Positions 48,173 to 55,852 of a DNA stretch of 64,000 bases are shown piece by piece. Made by a program: the position numbers and the translations under genes. The notes under the pieces are model-generated. The model was given only the letters and a program-made list of their open reading frames with translations. It was not told the origin of the DNA and made no database searches. Position 1 is the first letter of the stretch. Each line of letters opens with the position of its first letter. Source of the DNA: Notoacmeibacter ruber (GTDB taxonomy: Bacteria; Pseudomonadota; Alphaproteobacteria; Rhizobiales; Rhizobiaceae); assembly GCF_003668555.1 (NCBI RefSeq), contig NZ_RCWN01000001.1, positions 2,959,541-3,023,540 of the forward strand. The letters run 5' to 3'.

Positions 48173-49156
48173 TTGCCGAAAAAATTGATAGGGCCAAACT
48201 CGCACGTTCTTGAAAAGAACGCGACGTCATATGCCAAATTCTTGAGCCTCCATGACGAAGGATGCACCGTCAAGGAAGCGGCACGAAGGTTGGGAGTAAG
48301 TGCTTCGACAATCTATCGATGGCAGAGGGGTCTAGAGTGGGATTGGTTTGAGGGAGATGGGTTTGGGATCGAAAACGCGATTGAGGCGCTCTGCTATCCC
48401 GAGAGATTTGAAAAGGACGTATTTCTAATTGCCGTGCTGGAGTTCATGGTTTGGATACAGTCCCCGCATCTTGCCGTGTTCGCCAACCAAAATATCGCGG
48501 CATGCCTTATAGCGTATCATCTAGAGGAGGGGGACTGCTTAACGTTAGCTGACGTTCCCAACGAGAGCCGGAAAGTTATCGAAGAAGGTATAAATCTATA
48601 TACAGTCCTCCGGATAGTCGATGCATCGGTTGATATCCAACATCCTTTATATAGTGAAATTGATTTTAATCTCGATGAACGAAGCGCTCTATTTCTTGCT
48701 GAAATTTGCGAGTTTTTCATCTCGTCCGCCGCCCATTCAAAATACGGTGGAAAGGCGAGTAAAATTGCGACGCATGATCTCATAAGCAAGGGAGTGTTTG
48801 GAGCTTCAAATGTTATCTCGAAGCGGACCTATGATAAACTATTAGTTCGAAGAGGAGCTAGTCTCCCATTTCTTTACGCAAGTTTTTACCATTCCGACAT
48901 CGATTGGATATTGAACCCCGCCGAGGAAAATTTCGTAAAGCGCGTAAATGCCATTGTGACCGACCCAGCGAGAGTCAAACACTATTTTTCTGTTTGCAAA
49001 TGGGTCAGCGGTCGTCTCCGGGACGTGCTTCATAAGGGAACAAAGCTCTTAGAGCACCTGCCGCAGTTTCCTGAAGATCTCAGCGCGACAAGGGTGGAAG
49101 TCACAGAGCTTTCAGATCTGCAAATATCAGCGCTAAATGACTGGTATCTAAGATAG
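48173..49156 (+). CDS. Unknown 327-residue protein with N-terminal helix-turn-helix
   Basis: Not recognised. Residues 30-53 (GCTVKEAARRLGVSASTIYRWQRG) are a clear terminase/transposase-like helix-turn-helix (HTH_23 type), which should bind nucleic acid. The remaining ~270 residues are largely helical, rich in Phe, Ile and acidic residues, without catalytic motifs I can name. TTG start preceded by AGGAGA 8 bases away. Base composition is clearly more AT-rich than the core genes, with many Ile ATA codons, indicating foreign origin. It stands between the integrase relic and the AlpA gene. Confidence 0.7.
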   Translation: MPKKLIGPNSHVLEKNATSYAKFLSLHDEGCTVKEAARRLGVSASTIYRWQRGLEWDWFEGDGFGIENAIEALCYPERFEKDVFLIAVLEFMVWIQSPHLAVFANQNIAACLIAYHLEEGDCLTLADVPNESRKVIEEGINLYTVLRIVDASVDIQHPLYSEIDFNLDERSALFLAEICEFFISSAAHSKYGGKASKIATHDLISKGVFGASNVISKRTYDKLLVRRGASLPFLYASFYHSDIDWILNPAEENFVKRVNAIVTDPARVKHYFSVCKWVSGRLRDVLHKGTKLLEHLPQFPEDLSATRVEVTELSDLQISALNDWYLR

Positions 49157-49220
49157 AAATGTTATGTAGGAACTGGCTCGTCTTCGAGAGATAGCTTTTC
49201 TGGTCTACCCATTTGTTGCG

Positions 49221-49233
49221 GTGAAAATTTCAC
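49221..49233. promoter_or_regulatory. Palindrome GTGAAAATTTCAC before alpA
   Basis: GTGAAA and TTTCAC around a single A, 26 bases before the alpA start codon. It is a candidate operator for the AlpA-type protein or the nearby XRE regulator; the binding protein is not known. Confidence 0.45.
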
Positions 49234-49258
49234 ATCGCTTCAAGAATGGAGAAGACCG

Positions 49259-49525
49259 ATGATAAGCGAACATGTATTCAACGATGGCTTCGTAAGACTG
49301 AGTTCAATCCTTGGCCCTGACGGGCCGATCCCGATTAGCCGATCCTCTTGGTGGCAAGGTGTACGAGACGGCCGTTTTCCGGCACCGCTGAAAATTGGTC
49401 CTCGCACGACCGTTTGGCGGGTGAGTGAAGTCAGTGCTCTCATCGACCAATTGCAAGATGAGATCGTCCCTCACAATGACCAGAATAGCCCGCCCGCAAA
49501 TTCTTCTGAGCTGAAGGAGGGCTGA
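49259..49525 (+). CDS. AlpA-family regulator/excisionase-like protein
   Basis: An 88-residue protein. SILGPDGPIPISRSSWWQGVRDGRFPAPLKIGPRTTVWRVSEVSALI (about residues 16-62) is the MerR-like winged-helix of AlpA, with the usual Arg-Ser-x-W-W...G-x-F-P and W-R-x-x-E-V. AlpA-type proteins activate element excision or early genes in P4-type islands. GGAGAAG precedes the ATG. It ends 3 bases before the Rep/DUF927 gene and is surely co-transcribed with it. Confidence 0.85.
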   Translation: MISEHVFNDGFVRLSSILGPDGPIPISRSSWWQGVRDGRFPAPLKIGPRTTVWRVSEVSALIDQLQDEIVPHNDQNSPPANSSELKEG

Positions 49526-49528
49526 ACG

Positions 49529-52108
49529 ATGACGATCCATCAGAAAACCCGTTCTACGTTCAAATTGTCATTACCGAAGGGCGATTGGAAGCACCTTCTG
49601 CCAGAATTCGAGTCAGCCGCAATGGCCGCAAAAATGCGGAGAGCGGTTGTCAACGCGCTAAAAAAGCTTGAACTTTCACATGCGAAGATGGACCACTGTC
49701 GACCGAATAACAGATGCGAGAGTGGCCTGTGTCCTTCGTGTGTTCGTCGCCGCCGTCTTGCGCTGGGTGAGTTCTTCGACAGTCGCCAACTCATTTTTAT
49801 CGACTGGAAGTTCGCGACCATCCGTGTTGCGAACTGGATGAAGGAACCCGGTGATCACACTCGATTCGGGCCTCTGGCTCAACATCCAGACATCACGAAG
49901 TTTGTCGCCGAACTCCGCAAACTACGCAGAAGGGGCCTCCTCGTTATAGGATCCATTGAAGCGGTCTATGTTACTGTCGGCAATAAGCCAGAAGGAAAGA
50001 ACTTTCATATCCATGTGCTCATCAGCGGTCTGTCTTTAGAGCAGATTCGAGAAGCGGCCGGCGCTGCATTTACGCTCGACAACAGGGTTAAAAATCCAGT
50101 TTTGGTTCAGCCTGTTGATCGTCAGCCGCGCGATCTGATCAAGGCACTGACCTATGTCTACAAGCAGCCATTCTGGAAAAAATCAAAGACCGATCATGGA
50201 GATGTTGGGCGGAAACAATTTCCAAAGCCCAAGGAGCTGCGTGAACTGATCCGGAATTATGGCGAACATCGTCTTGATGAGCGACTCATTCTCGAGGGTG
50301 TCCGCTGGGAAGGTACCAAATTCTCAATCGTCGAACAGCTGTTGCCGGATCAGCTTAAGATCCCTTACCTGCCTTTGAATGTTAAAACTGTTGGTGAAGG
50401 AGGTACGGTAAGTGGCAACACTGGTATCGCTGAACCGCAGCTAAAGTCAGACGACGGTGACCTGTTATCGAATGATACCGTATCGGCTGAAGGCGCGCAC
50501 CCCGTACACCCTTCTAAAGGCACGTCGATCAAATTGCTCCGGCAGATTGAATCGCTCGATGACGGAACCGTCAGCCTCTTCATTCAATATCCGAAGAATG
50601 ATGGGTCCGTCGGACAACTTTCACTCCCGCGCGAGACCTTGGTCAAGTCGGCTGATTTCAAGAGCCTTCTAATAGGAAAGGGTGCTGACGCCTCGCTAAA
50701 TTATAAGTCTGCAGCGGACACGCTTCTGTCGCAGCGAGCAGCCGTCACCATTCATTCGACGGCAACACCGGGTTGGCATGACAACTACTTTATCTGCCAT
50801 GCCGGCGGATGGGGAAATAGGCCCGAAAGCGTTGCAGAGGTTATCTTCGCTCCATCGAGCGATTCTTACCCCCTCAAAGGTTCTACAGGCGACATCTCAA
50901 CGTTCCTGGCGGGTATCCACGCGCTGTTTGAACAATCGGATATCCTGCTTCTGGCATATCTGTGTGCTCTGTTGCCGCCGCTAGCTATGAGATTGGGGGT
51001 GAAAAGCGGGTTCTCCGTCAATCTCGTCGGCGAATCTACCACCGGTAAGACGTTGACGCTACGTTTGGCTCAAGCGATCAGTAGCCGCGCAGAGGAAAAA
51101 GACCTTCAAACGTTCAATCTCACCCCCGGCGCGTTGGAGCCGGCTCTTCGTGAGCGAAGCGGGTCTGCTGTCGTCTTCGGCGACATCAAGGCAGCCAAAG
51201 AGAAAGGCCTTGGACATGTTGAAAAGATTCAGCAACTGATTTTCGCAGTTCACGGAAGAGATGGAAGAGGCACACTTCATCAAAGGGAAGTTCCCATTCC
51301 GTTTTGTCTGGTCATGTTGTCCGACGAAATTTCACTTGAGGAACGTTATCGGCAAGCGAAGCAAAAACTCGAAACAGGAGACCGGGTCCGCTGTATTGAA
51401 TTGAGAATTCCGTCCCGAGACAAGGGAGGGGTATTCAATCGCCTAGAAAATCCGAACGATGCGATGGCAGCGGCTCAAGACTTAGAAAATCTGATCGATA
51501 GCGCCTACGGAACCGTTTTCCCCGACTGGATTGCAGCTTTAGCTGGAAAAACAGTTGAATCGCTGAAATCAGATTTCAATGCGGAAGCGAAGCGTTTCAC
51601 CGAACGTCTCGACATTTTGGATGGACTGGGAAGACGCTTCTCAGTTTCCTTCGGCTATCTCGCTGCGACAGCAAAAATTGCGGAGGCAGCTAATTTGCTA
51701 TCCCCAAAAGCGAAAGCAGGAGAGGCTTTGTCTCGACTTTTCGAAGACGCAGCGGCCGGCCTTCGCCCAGAAGAGATCGACTTAACGATTGAATTTGAAC
51801 GATTGGCAAATTTTGTCGACCAGAAAGATAAAGTTCCCACCGCAAGTAGAGGAAAGGCTCTTCAAGAGGACACGGGGGCGTTCTTCCGCAACGAGGGTGC
51901 CGTCATTCACCTCTACGTGAGATCGGAAGAATTGGGTCGAGTGGTGGGATCGAAGGTTGAAGTCTTCATAGCAAAGCTTCTGGATGGAGGAGCGGTGATC
52001 CGCGGCAAAAGCGGAAGAACGAAGAATGTGAAGCAGAAAGGTATTGGGCGTTCTCGATATTTGGATATCGACTACGGCAAATTTTTAGCGATAAGAGCGA
52101 AATTGTAA
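49529..52108 (+). CDS. Probable replication protein: HUH-type Rep domain fused to DUF927 ATPase
   Basis: 859 residues. N-terminal part: a cysteine cluster (Cys57, 63, 68, 71) like that of rolling-circle plasmid initiators; a hydrophobic strand with Glu144; HIHVLI (His160-x-His162, fitting the HUHUUU metal motif); and TYVYK (Tyr209-x-x-Lys212, fitting YxxK). Together these suggest a nicking-joining domain. The C-terminal part is DUF927: PGWHDNYFICHAGGWGNRP, then Walker A GESTTGKT (501-508) and a Walker-B-like VVFGD (548-552), as in helicase-type proteins of mobile elements. The likely role is autonomous replication of the excised element. DUF927 is a firm call, HUH an inference from motif order. 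Confidence 0.75.
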   Translation: MTIHQKTRSTFKLSLPKGDWKHLLPEFESAAMAAKMRRAVVNALKKLELSHAKMDHCRPNNRCESGLCPSCVRRRRLALGEFFDSRQLIFIDWKFATIRVANWMKEPGDHTRFGPLAQHPDITKFVAELRKLRRRGLLVIGSIEAVYVTVGNKPEGKNFHIHVLISGLSLEQIREAAGAAFTLDNRVKNPVLVQPVDRQPRDLIKALTYVYKQPFWKKSKTDHGDVGRKQFPKPKELRELIRNYGEHRLDERLILEGVRWEGTKFSIVEQLLPDQLKIPYLPLNVKTVGEGGTVSGNTGIAEPQLKSDDGDLLSNDTVSAEGAHPVHPSKGTSIKLLRQIESLDDGTVSLFIQYPKNDGSVGQLSLPRETLVKSADFKSLLIGKGADASLNYKSAADTLLSQRAAVTIHSTATPGWHDNYFICHAGGWGNRPESVAEVIFAPSSDSYPLKGSTGDISTFLAGIHALFEQSDILLLAYLCALLPPLAMRLGVKSGFSVNLVGESTTGKTLTLRLAQAISSRAEEKDLQTFNLTPGALEPALRERSGSAVVFGDIKAAKEKGLGHVEKIQQLIFAVHGRDGRGTLHQREVPIPFCLVMLSDEISLEERYRQAKQKLETGDRVRCIELRIPSRDKGGVFNRLENPNDAMAAAQDLENLIDSAYGTVFPDWIAALAGKTVESLKSDFNAEAKRFTERLDILDGLGRRFSVSFGYLAATAKIAEAANLLSPKAKAGEALSRLFEDAAAGLRPEEIDLTIEFERLANFVDQKDKVPTASRGKALQEDTGAFFRNEGAVIHLYVRSEELGRVVGSKVEVFIAKLLDGGAVIRGKSGRTKNVKQKGIGRSRYLDIDYGKFLAIRAKL

Positions 52109-52115
52109 AATTCGC

Positions 52116-52152
52116 AGTGGGCGTCACGTTCCGGGTGACGCCCACTTTCTCT
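52116..52152 (+). terminator. Intrinsic terminator of the alpA-rep operon
   Basis: Perfect 12-base arms AGTGGGCGTCAC (52116-52127) and GTGACGCCCACT (52135-52146) with a seven-base loop, followed by TTTCTCT. Confidence 0.92.
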
Positions 52153-52209
52153 ATGCGAACCGGTTTGTCTTGACCGGGATTATTGCCGCTCGGCTATCGT
52201 TCGGTTTCC

Positions 52210-53223
52210 ATGCAGACCGAACACGCAGAGACGCTGAACAACTCCGCGATCACACTGGTCGAAAGCATTGTCGGTCTACAATCTTTCGAGTGGCTGACAG
52301 CTCTTCGACGGCGCATGCGGCCGGTTCTCAGAGCGCATGCCGATGGCGACAATGATCCGCTCTTTCGCTACCTGCTGACGGCGTTTCAGTATCAGGGCAT
52401 GACGGATGCAAACGTCTCGGCCTTGCTGGAGCAAGCGCCGGTGCCGGGTACCGCGGAGATTGCATGGGCTCTTCGATCCGGCTCCGGTTGCGGCCTTCTG
52501 ACCAGCCATTGGCATTTTGAGGGATGCGGATACCGGAAAACTGAGGCGATCTGTCACTACCCTCATCTTCTAGACGGATGCGCGGTTCCGAATATGGATC
52601 TTCGCAATGGCCGTCTTTGTCAGGGAGCGATCAGTTTCTTCCTCTTCGTTCGTGATGTCTGCGACGATGATCTTCTCGGCTGGATCGACAAGCGTCTCAG
52701 CGTGTCCTGCCCGGACCTCTCGGACCGACAGCAGGCAAAAGAAGCGATGATTCGCCCGCTCAGCCATGTGTTCGGCGTCTCCGATAAGGTTCTGTCGCTC
52801 GCACTGTCCGATGTCCTTCTGGCCGATCAGAGACATGTGATGCGGGTCAGAGCCGGCGCGTCGCTCATCGTCGTGGACACGCTGGTTCATAATTTTCTGG
52901 TCCGCACTGGCATCCTCCGACAGCTCGGCTTCGAACATTCCTATGGTGCCGGTTGCTATGGTGAGCGGGGATGCGCGACCGCCATCGATGTTCTGACGGA
53001 TCGTCTAAGCGAACGAGACCCGAACGCATATGACGGCCAAAAGACGCTGTTCCCGCGCCATGTGCAGAAGGCGATCTGGTCGTTCTGCGCTCAGTCCGGT
53101 TTCGACATCTGCAACGGCAACAGGATCGAGAATACGCGAAGATGCGACAACGAAATCTGCCCAGTTTTCGATCTCTGCGAACGGCGGCCTCTGCGTCCGT
53201 TCAATGCGAGGAAAAACAATTAA
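52210..53223 (+). CDS. Divergent endonuclease III-like (HhH-GPD, Fe-S) protein
   Basis: About 337 residues from the ATG at 52210 (TTG at 52183 is the alternative; positions below use that longer form). HVFGVSDKVLSLALSDVLL (196-213) resembles the helix-hairpin-helix of base-excision glycosylases, with Lys202 where endonuclease III has its catalytic Lys. VVDTLVHNFLVRTGI matches the VDTHxxR segment and gives catalytic Asp232. Cys310, 321, 326 and 332 in the C-terminus fit a 4Fe-4S loop, the last two at the canonical C-x5-C spacing. A ~190-residue N-terminal part is unlike endonuclease III. Role unknown: DNA repair or attack on modified DNA are both possible. Confidence 0.65.
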   Translation: MQTEHAETLNNSAITLVESIVGLQSFEWLTALRRRMRPVLRAHADGDNDPLFRYLLTAFQYQGMTDANVSALLEQAPVPGTAEIAWALRSGSGCGLLTSHWHFEGCGYRKTEAICHYPHLLDGCAVPNMDLRNGRLCQGAISFFLFVRDVCDDDLLGWIDKRLSVSCPDLSDRQQAKEAMIRPLSHVFGVSDKVLSLALSDVLLADQRHVMRVRAGASLIVVDTLVHNFLVRTGILRQLGFEHSYGAGCYGERGCATAIDVLTDRLSERDPNAYDGQKTLFPRHVQKAIWSFCAQSGFDICNGNRIENTRRCDNEICPVFDLCERRPLRPFNARKNN

Positions 53224-53236
53224 AATCAGATGCTTA

Positions 53237-53265
53237 TTGTGTTTTCGCGTGTGTTTTGCTATGAT
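53237..53265 (+). promoter_or_regulatory. Strong sigma-70-type promoter
   Basis: TTGTGT (53237-53242), 17-base spacer, TATGAT (53260-53265) with an extended -10 TG (TGC just before). Transcription would start near 53272. Confidence 0.7.
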
Positions 53266-53271
53266 CGGGGT

Positions 53272-53407
53272 GCACGACAGGCAAACCCTTGCAGGCAAAG
53301 GCATGATCGAACCATCACAACATCGACGCCAGCTAGACCGCCACCGCCACGTGCGACCTCATCTTCAAACCGATCCGAACAGGGCCCCATCCGGGCCCTT
53401 TTTCTTT
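53272..53407 (+). ncRNA. Candidate ~135-base small RNA or attenuated leader
   Basis: The interval runs from the expected start of the promoter at 53237-53265 to a perfect intrinsic terminator: AGGGCCC (53381-53387), loop of five, GGGCCCT (53393-53399), then TTTTCTTT. The terminator ends 12 bases before the ATG of the next gene. So the unit is either a free-standing small RNA or the leader of 53419-54009 subject to attenuation. No ORF in it has a good ribosome-binding site. It does not match any RNA family I know. Confidence 0.55.
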
Positions 53408-53418
53408 GGGAGACCGAC

Positions 53419-54009
53419 ATGACGAGTAAATCCGCCAAACCAGCCGCAACGACCACCGATCAACTGAGCGGACTCGCCAGCGTCATCGTGCTCGGCCGAG
53501 ACGACAAGGCCAAGCCGCATGCCTCATGGTTCGGGGCCAGCGAGGAAGAGCTAGCCAGGAAGGCCGCCGGTCTGATGGGCATGGCGACCCTTACGGTATC
53601 CGGTGAAGAACTCGAAGGGCTGAGCCGGCGGCTGCCGCAGGGCAAAGTCTTTGCCAGCGGCAAGGCGTTCGTGCCTTTCGTCAAGGCCGAGCTGTTCGAG
53701 CAATTGGCCGGCCATCTGCCGGAGGCCGAGCGCGAGCTGCTGAAGCCCCAGGAACCGCCCGAACCGTTCGATGGAGATACGTTCTTGATCGAGTCCTGGG
53801 ACAAGCTTTCCATCGGCGGAGTGGTCCTCGCATGGGAGGGCAAGGATGCCGGATGGTGGGAAGCGGTCATCACCGCCATTCACCCAAACGATCTCGTGAC
53901 CCTGCAATGGTGCGACTATCCCGACGAACCCAGGGCGGTTCGCAAGCGAAGCCATATCGCACTGCTCCACCCGAAGCACGATCAGCCGATCACCGGCAAG
54001 GCAGCCTGA
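53419..54009 (+). CDS. Hypothetical accessory protein with SH3/Tudor-like C-terminal region
   Basis: 196 residues, start ATG preceded by GGGAG. The middle part (LPEAERELLKPQEPPEPFDGD) is acidic and Pro-rich. The C-terminal ~60 residues (GWWEAVITAIHPNDLVTLQWCDYPDEP) resemble the small beta-barrels (SH3/Tudor-like) that bind charged ligands; this is a weak structural impression only. No family name recognised. It is followed after 4 bases by the DUF3768 gene, so they form an operon behind the terminator-like leader. Confidence 0.65.
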   Translation: MTSKSAKPAATTTDQLSGLASVIVLGRDDKAKPHASWFGASEEELARKAAGLMGMATLTVSGEELEGLSRRLPQGKVFASGKAFVPFVKAELFEQLAGHLPEAERELLKPQEPPEPFDGDTFLIESWDKLSIGGVVLAWEGKDAGWWEAVITAIHPNDLVTLQWCDYPDEPRAVRKRSHIALLHPKHDQPITGKAA

Positions 54010-54013
54010 GGCC

Positions 54014-54388
54014 ATGGAAGAGATGGTGATGGCCAAAGACACTGAGACGGGTCGTGCGGTGATGAAACAGGCCGATGCGATCCGGCGCTTCAACGATCAG
54101 TTCAGACAAACGTTTGTCGGCGGCACGGTTCTGACCACGGTCGGCGTGCGGGAACTAAAAGGTGCCGATCAAGTAGCGATCATTCGTGCCGTGCAGCGCT
54201 TTGACGATTTCCACCCGGAGAATGATCCGTTCGAAGAGCACGACTTCGGCGCGTTCGACCATGACGGTACCCGCTACTTCTGGAAGATCGACTATTACGA
54301 TCTCGACCTTCATCATCGCTCGAAGGATCCGGCCGATCCCGCGTTTACGATGCGCGTGCTGACAATCATGCGGGCCGATGAATACTGA
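54014..54388 (+). CDS. DUF3768 domain-containing protein
   Basis: 124 residues almost entirely occupied by DUF3768: IRRFNDQFRQTFVGGTVLTTVGV, FDDFHPENDPFEEHDFGAFD, YFWKIDYYD and the end MRVLTIMRADEY are family hallmarks. DUF3768 proteins are frequent on alphaproteobacterial plasmids and islands; no function is established, and no catalytic motif can be named. Co-directional with and 4 bases after the preceding gene. Confidence 0.88.
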   Translation: MEEMVMAKDTETGRAVMKQADAIRRFNDQFRQTFVGGTVLTTVGVRELKGADQVAIIRAVQRFDDFHPENDPFEEHDFGAFDHDGTRYFWKIDYYDLDLHHRSKDPADPAFTMRVLTIMRADEY

Positions 54389-54483
54389 TCGGCCCATCGT
54401 GATGATGCTGGCTCGTAAAGCGCTATCAGGGGTTAACCTGCCCCTTAACCGACTGAATGCCGCAAAAACGCCCAGCGAGCCCG

Positions 54484-54750
54484 CTACGCGCCCTTCGGTT
54501 TGCGGCCCGATGGTAGCCTCGGCCTGTCATTGCCCGGGTCGGTCACAGTGGCGAACAGTTCGGCGACCTCAACCTCCAATAGTTTGGCGACTGCCTCAAG
54601 CGTCGACACGGTGACGTTCTCCGAACCGCGCTCGATCCGGCCGACATATGATCGGTCGATGCCGGTCTCCAAGGCCAGCCGTTCTTGGCTAAGTCCTTTT
54701 GCCACCCGTAGCCGCCGCATGTTCCAGCCGATTGTCGCGCGTACATCCAT
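54484..54750 (-). CDS. XRE-family transcriptional regulator
   Basis: An 88-residue lambda-repressor-like HTH protein: IGWNMRRLRVAKGLSQERLA then GIDRSYVGRIERGSENVTV (about residues 7-48). The C-terminal tail is short and lacks a sensor or peptidase domain, so it is probably a simple repressor of the element or of the divergent gene. The start is the ATG at 54750, divergent from the secreted protein at 54848 with 97 bases between for shared control. Confidence 0.88.
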   Translation of the reverse strand: MDVRATIGWNMRRLRVAKGLSQERLALETGIDRSYVGRIERGSENVTVSTLEAVAKLLEVEVAELFATVTDPGNDRPRLPSGRKPKGA

Positions 54751-54847
54751 GCACGCAGATCATCATTCTGCGGCTTCAGTATCGACGGACTGTGAATCCC
54801 GTATTAATATAAACATCGACATACCGATTGAAGTGAGGGGAGAACCA

Positions 54848-55261
54848 TTGAAACGACGACTTATGATCGCCGCTTTGCTAGTCGGGATGAGTGCAAGCGG
54901 AGCATGGGCCGCGCAGTGCAACGACATCGAAGTCGAGCAGCTGGTCCTGAACATCTTGGAAGAGAATTGGCTCAACACACAAAATCAGCGCGTGCAGCGC
55001 TTCGCGGCCTTCCCCGCCATCTACGGCGGAGACCTCGTCTTCGATTTCTCGCTCAGCGCCATTCGTGACCGCGGATTTGACGATCAGTCGATCCTGCAAT
55101 GCGCGGCAACCTACAGCGGAAGCATGGAGCTGGTAGGGCCAGACAACCCTGAGGGCAGCCAAATCCTCGGACTGGTTGGCTTCTCGAACCTCTCCGGCGA
55201 AATCGTCTACAGCGTCGAGACCACGCTCGACGACCAGCTCTACGTCAACGCCCGATGGTAG
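54848..55261 (+). CDS. Secreted hypothetical protein
   Basis: A 137-residue protein with a signal peptide (LKRRLMIAALLVGMSASGAWA, cleaved before AQCND). TTG start with GGGGAGA just upstream; the long frame further upstream overlaps the XRE gene and is rejected. The mature part has two cysteines (QCNDIE and LQCAATY) that may pair, and a beta-rich C-terminal half. No family recognised. On an island this could be a surface or periplasmic accessory factor. Confidence 0.68.
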   Translation: MKRRLMIAALLVGMSASGAWAAQCNDIEVEQLVLNILEENWLNTQNQRVQRFAAFPAIYGGDLVFDFSLSAIRDRGFDDQSILQCAATYSGSMELVGPDNPEGSQILGLVGFSNLSGEIVYSVETTLDDQLYVNARW

Positions 55262-55327
55262 GCACGACCAAGCCTATCAAGCCTTCTCAGCGTCCCATTC
55301 CTTATCTCGATTAGTCGGAGAGCCCCG

Positions 55328-55852
55328 ATGAGTTCTTACCTCAATTCCATGCGCAAATATGCCACCTTTTCCGGACGCGCGTCGCGGAAGGAGTATTGGC
55401 TCTTTGCGCTGTTTTATTTCATCTTCGGAGCGGTCGCCGTCTTTCTGGATGCTTTGCTGTTCGATGCTGTTGGCGAAGATCCCGGCCCCCTGACCATTAT
55501 CTTCGTTCTCGTCCATATCCTTCCCGGCTTCGCCGTATTGAGCCGGCGGCTTCACGATACCGATCATTCGGCGTGGTGGATGCTGCTCTATATTACCGGC
55601 ATAGGCATCTTCATCCTACTAATCTTCGCTTTGATCCGCGGCACGGAAGGACCGAACCGGTACGGCCTGGACCCTTATAGCGAAGGAGGCGTCGGGCCGG
55701 CCGCAGCGCACGGTCACCCGCAGGGTGGCGGCGGCACGGATATCGTCGCAGAACTCGAGCGGCTTTCCAGCCTCAAGGAGCGCGGCGCGATCAGCGAAGA
55801 TGAATATGCGGCGATGAAGGCAAGAGCGCTCGACACGGAGAAGCTGGCTTGA
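55328..55852 (+). CDS. DUF805 membrane protein with C-terminal SHOCT domain
   Basis: 174 residues: DUF805 core with three or four membrane segments (FSGRASRKEYWLFALFYF, LPGFAVLSRRLHDTDHSAWW, GTEGPNRYGLDPY as signature pieces) and, after a Gly/His linker, a SHOCT domain (IVAELERLSSLKERGAISEDEYAAMKARAL). Function unknown; DUF805 proteins are sometimes prophage- or envelope-associated. GGAGAG precedes the ATG. The next gene starts inside its stop codon (TTGA) and also ends in SHOCT, so the two probably work together. Confidence 0.9.
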   Translation: MSSYLNSMRKYATFSGRASRKEYWLFALFYFIFGAVAVFLDALLFDAVGEDPGPLTIIFVLVHILPGFAVLSRRLHDTDHSAWWMLLYITGIGIFILLIFALIRGTEGPNRYGLDPYSEGGVGPAAAHGHPQGGGGTDIVAELERLSSLKERGAISEDEYAAMKARALDTEKLA

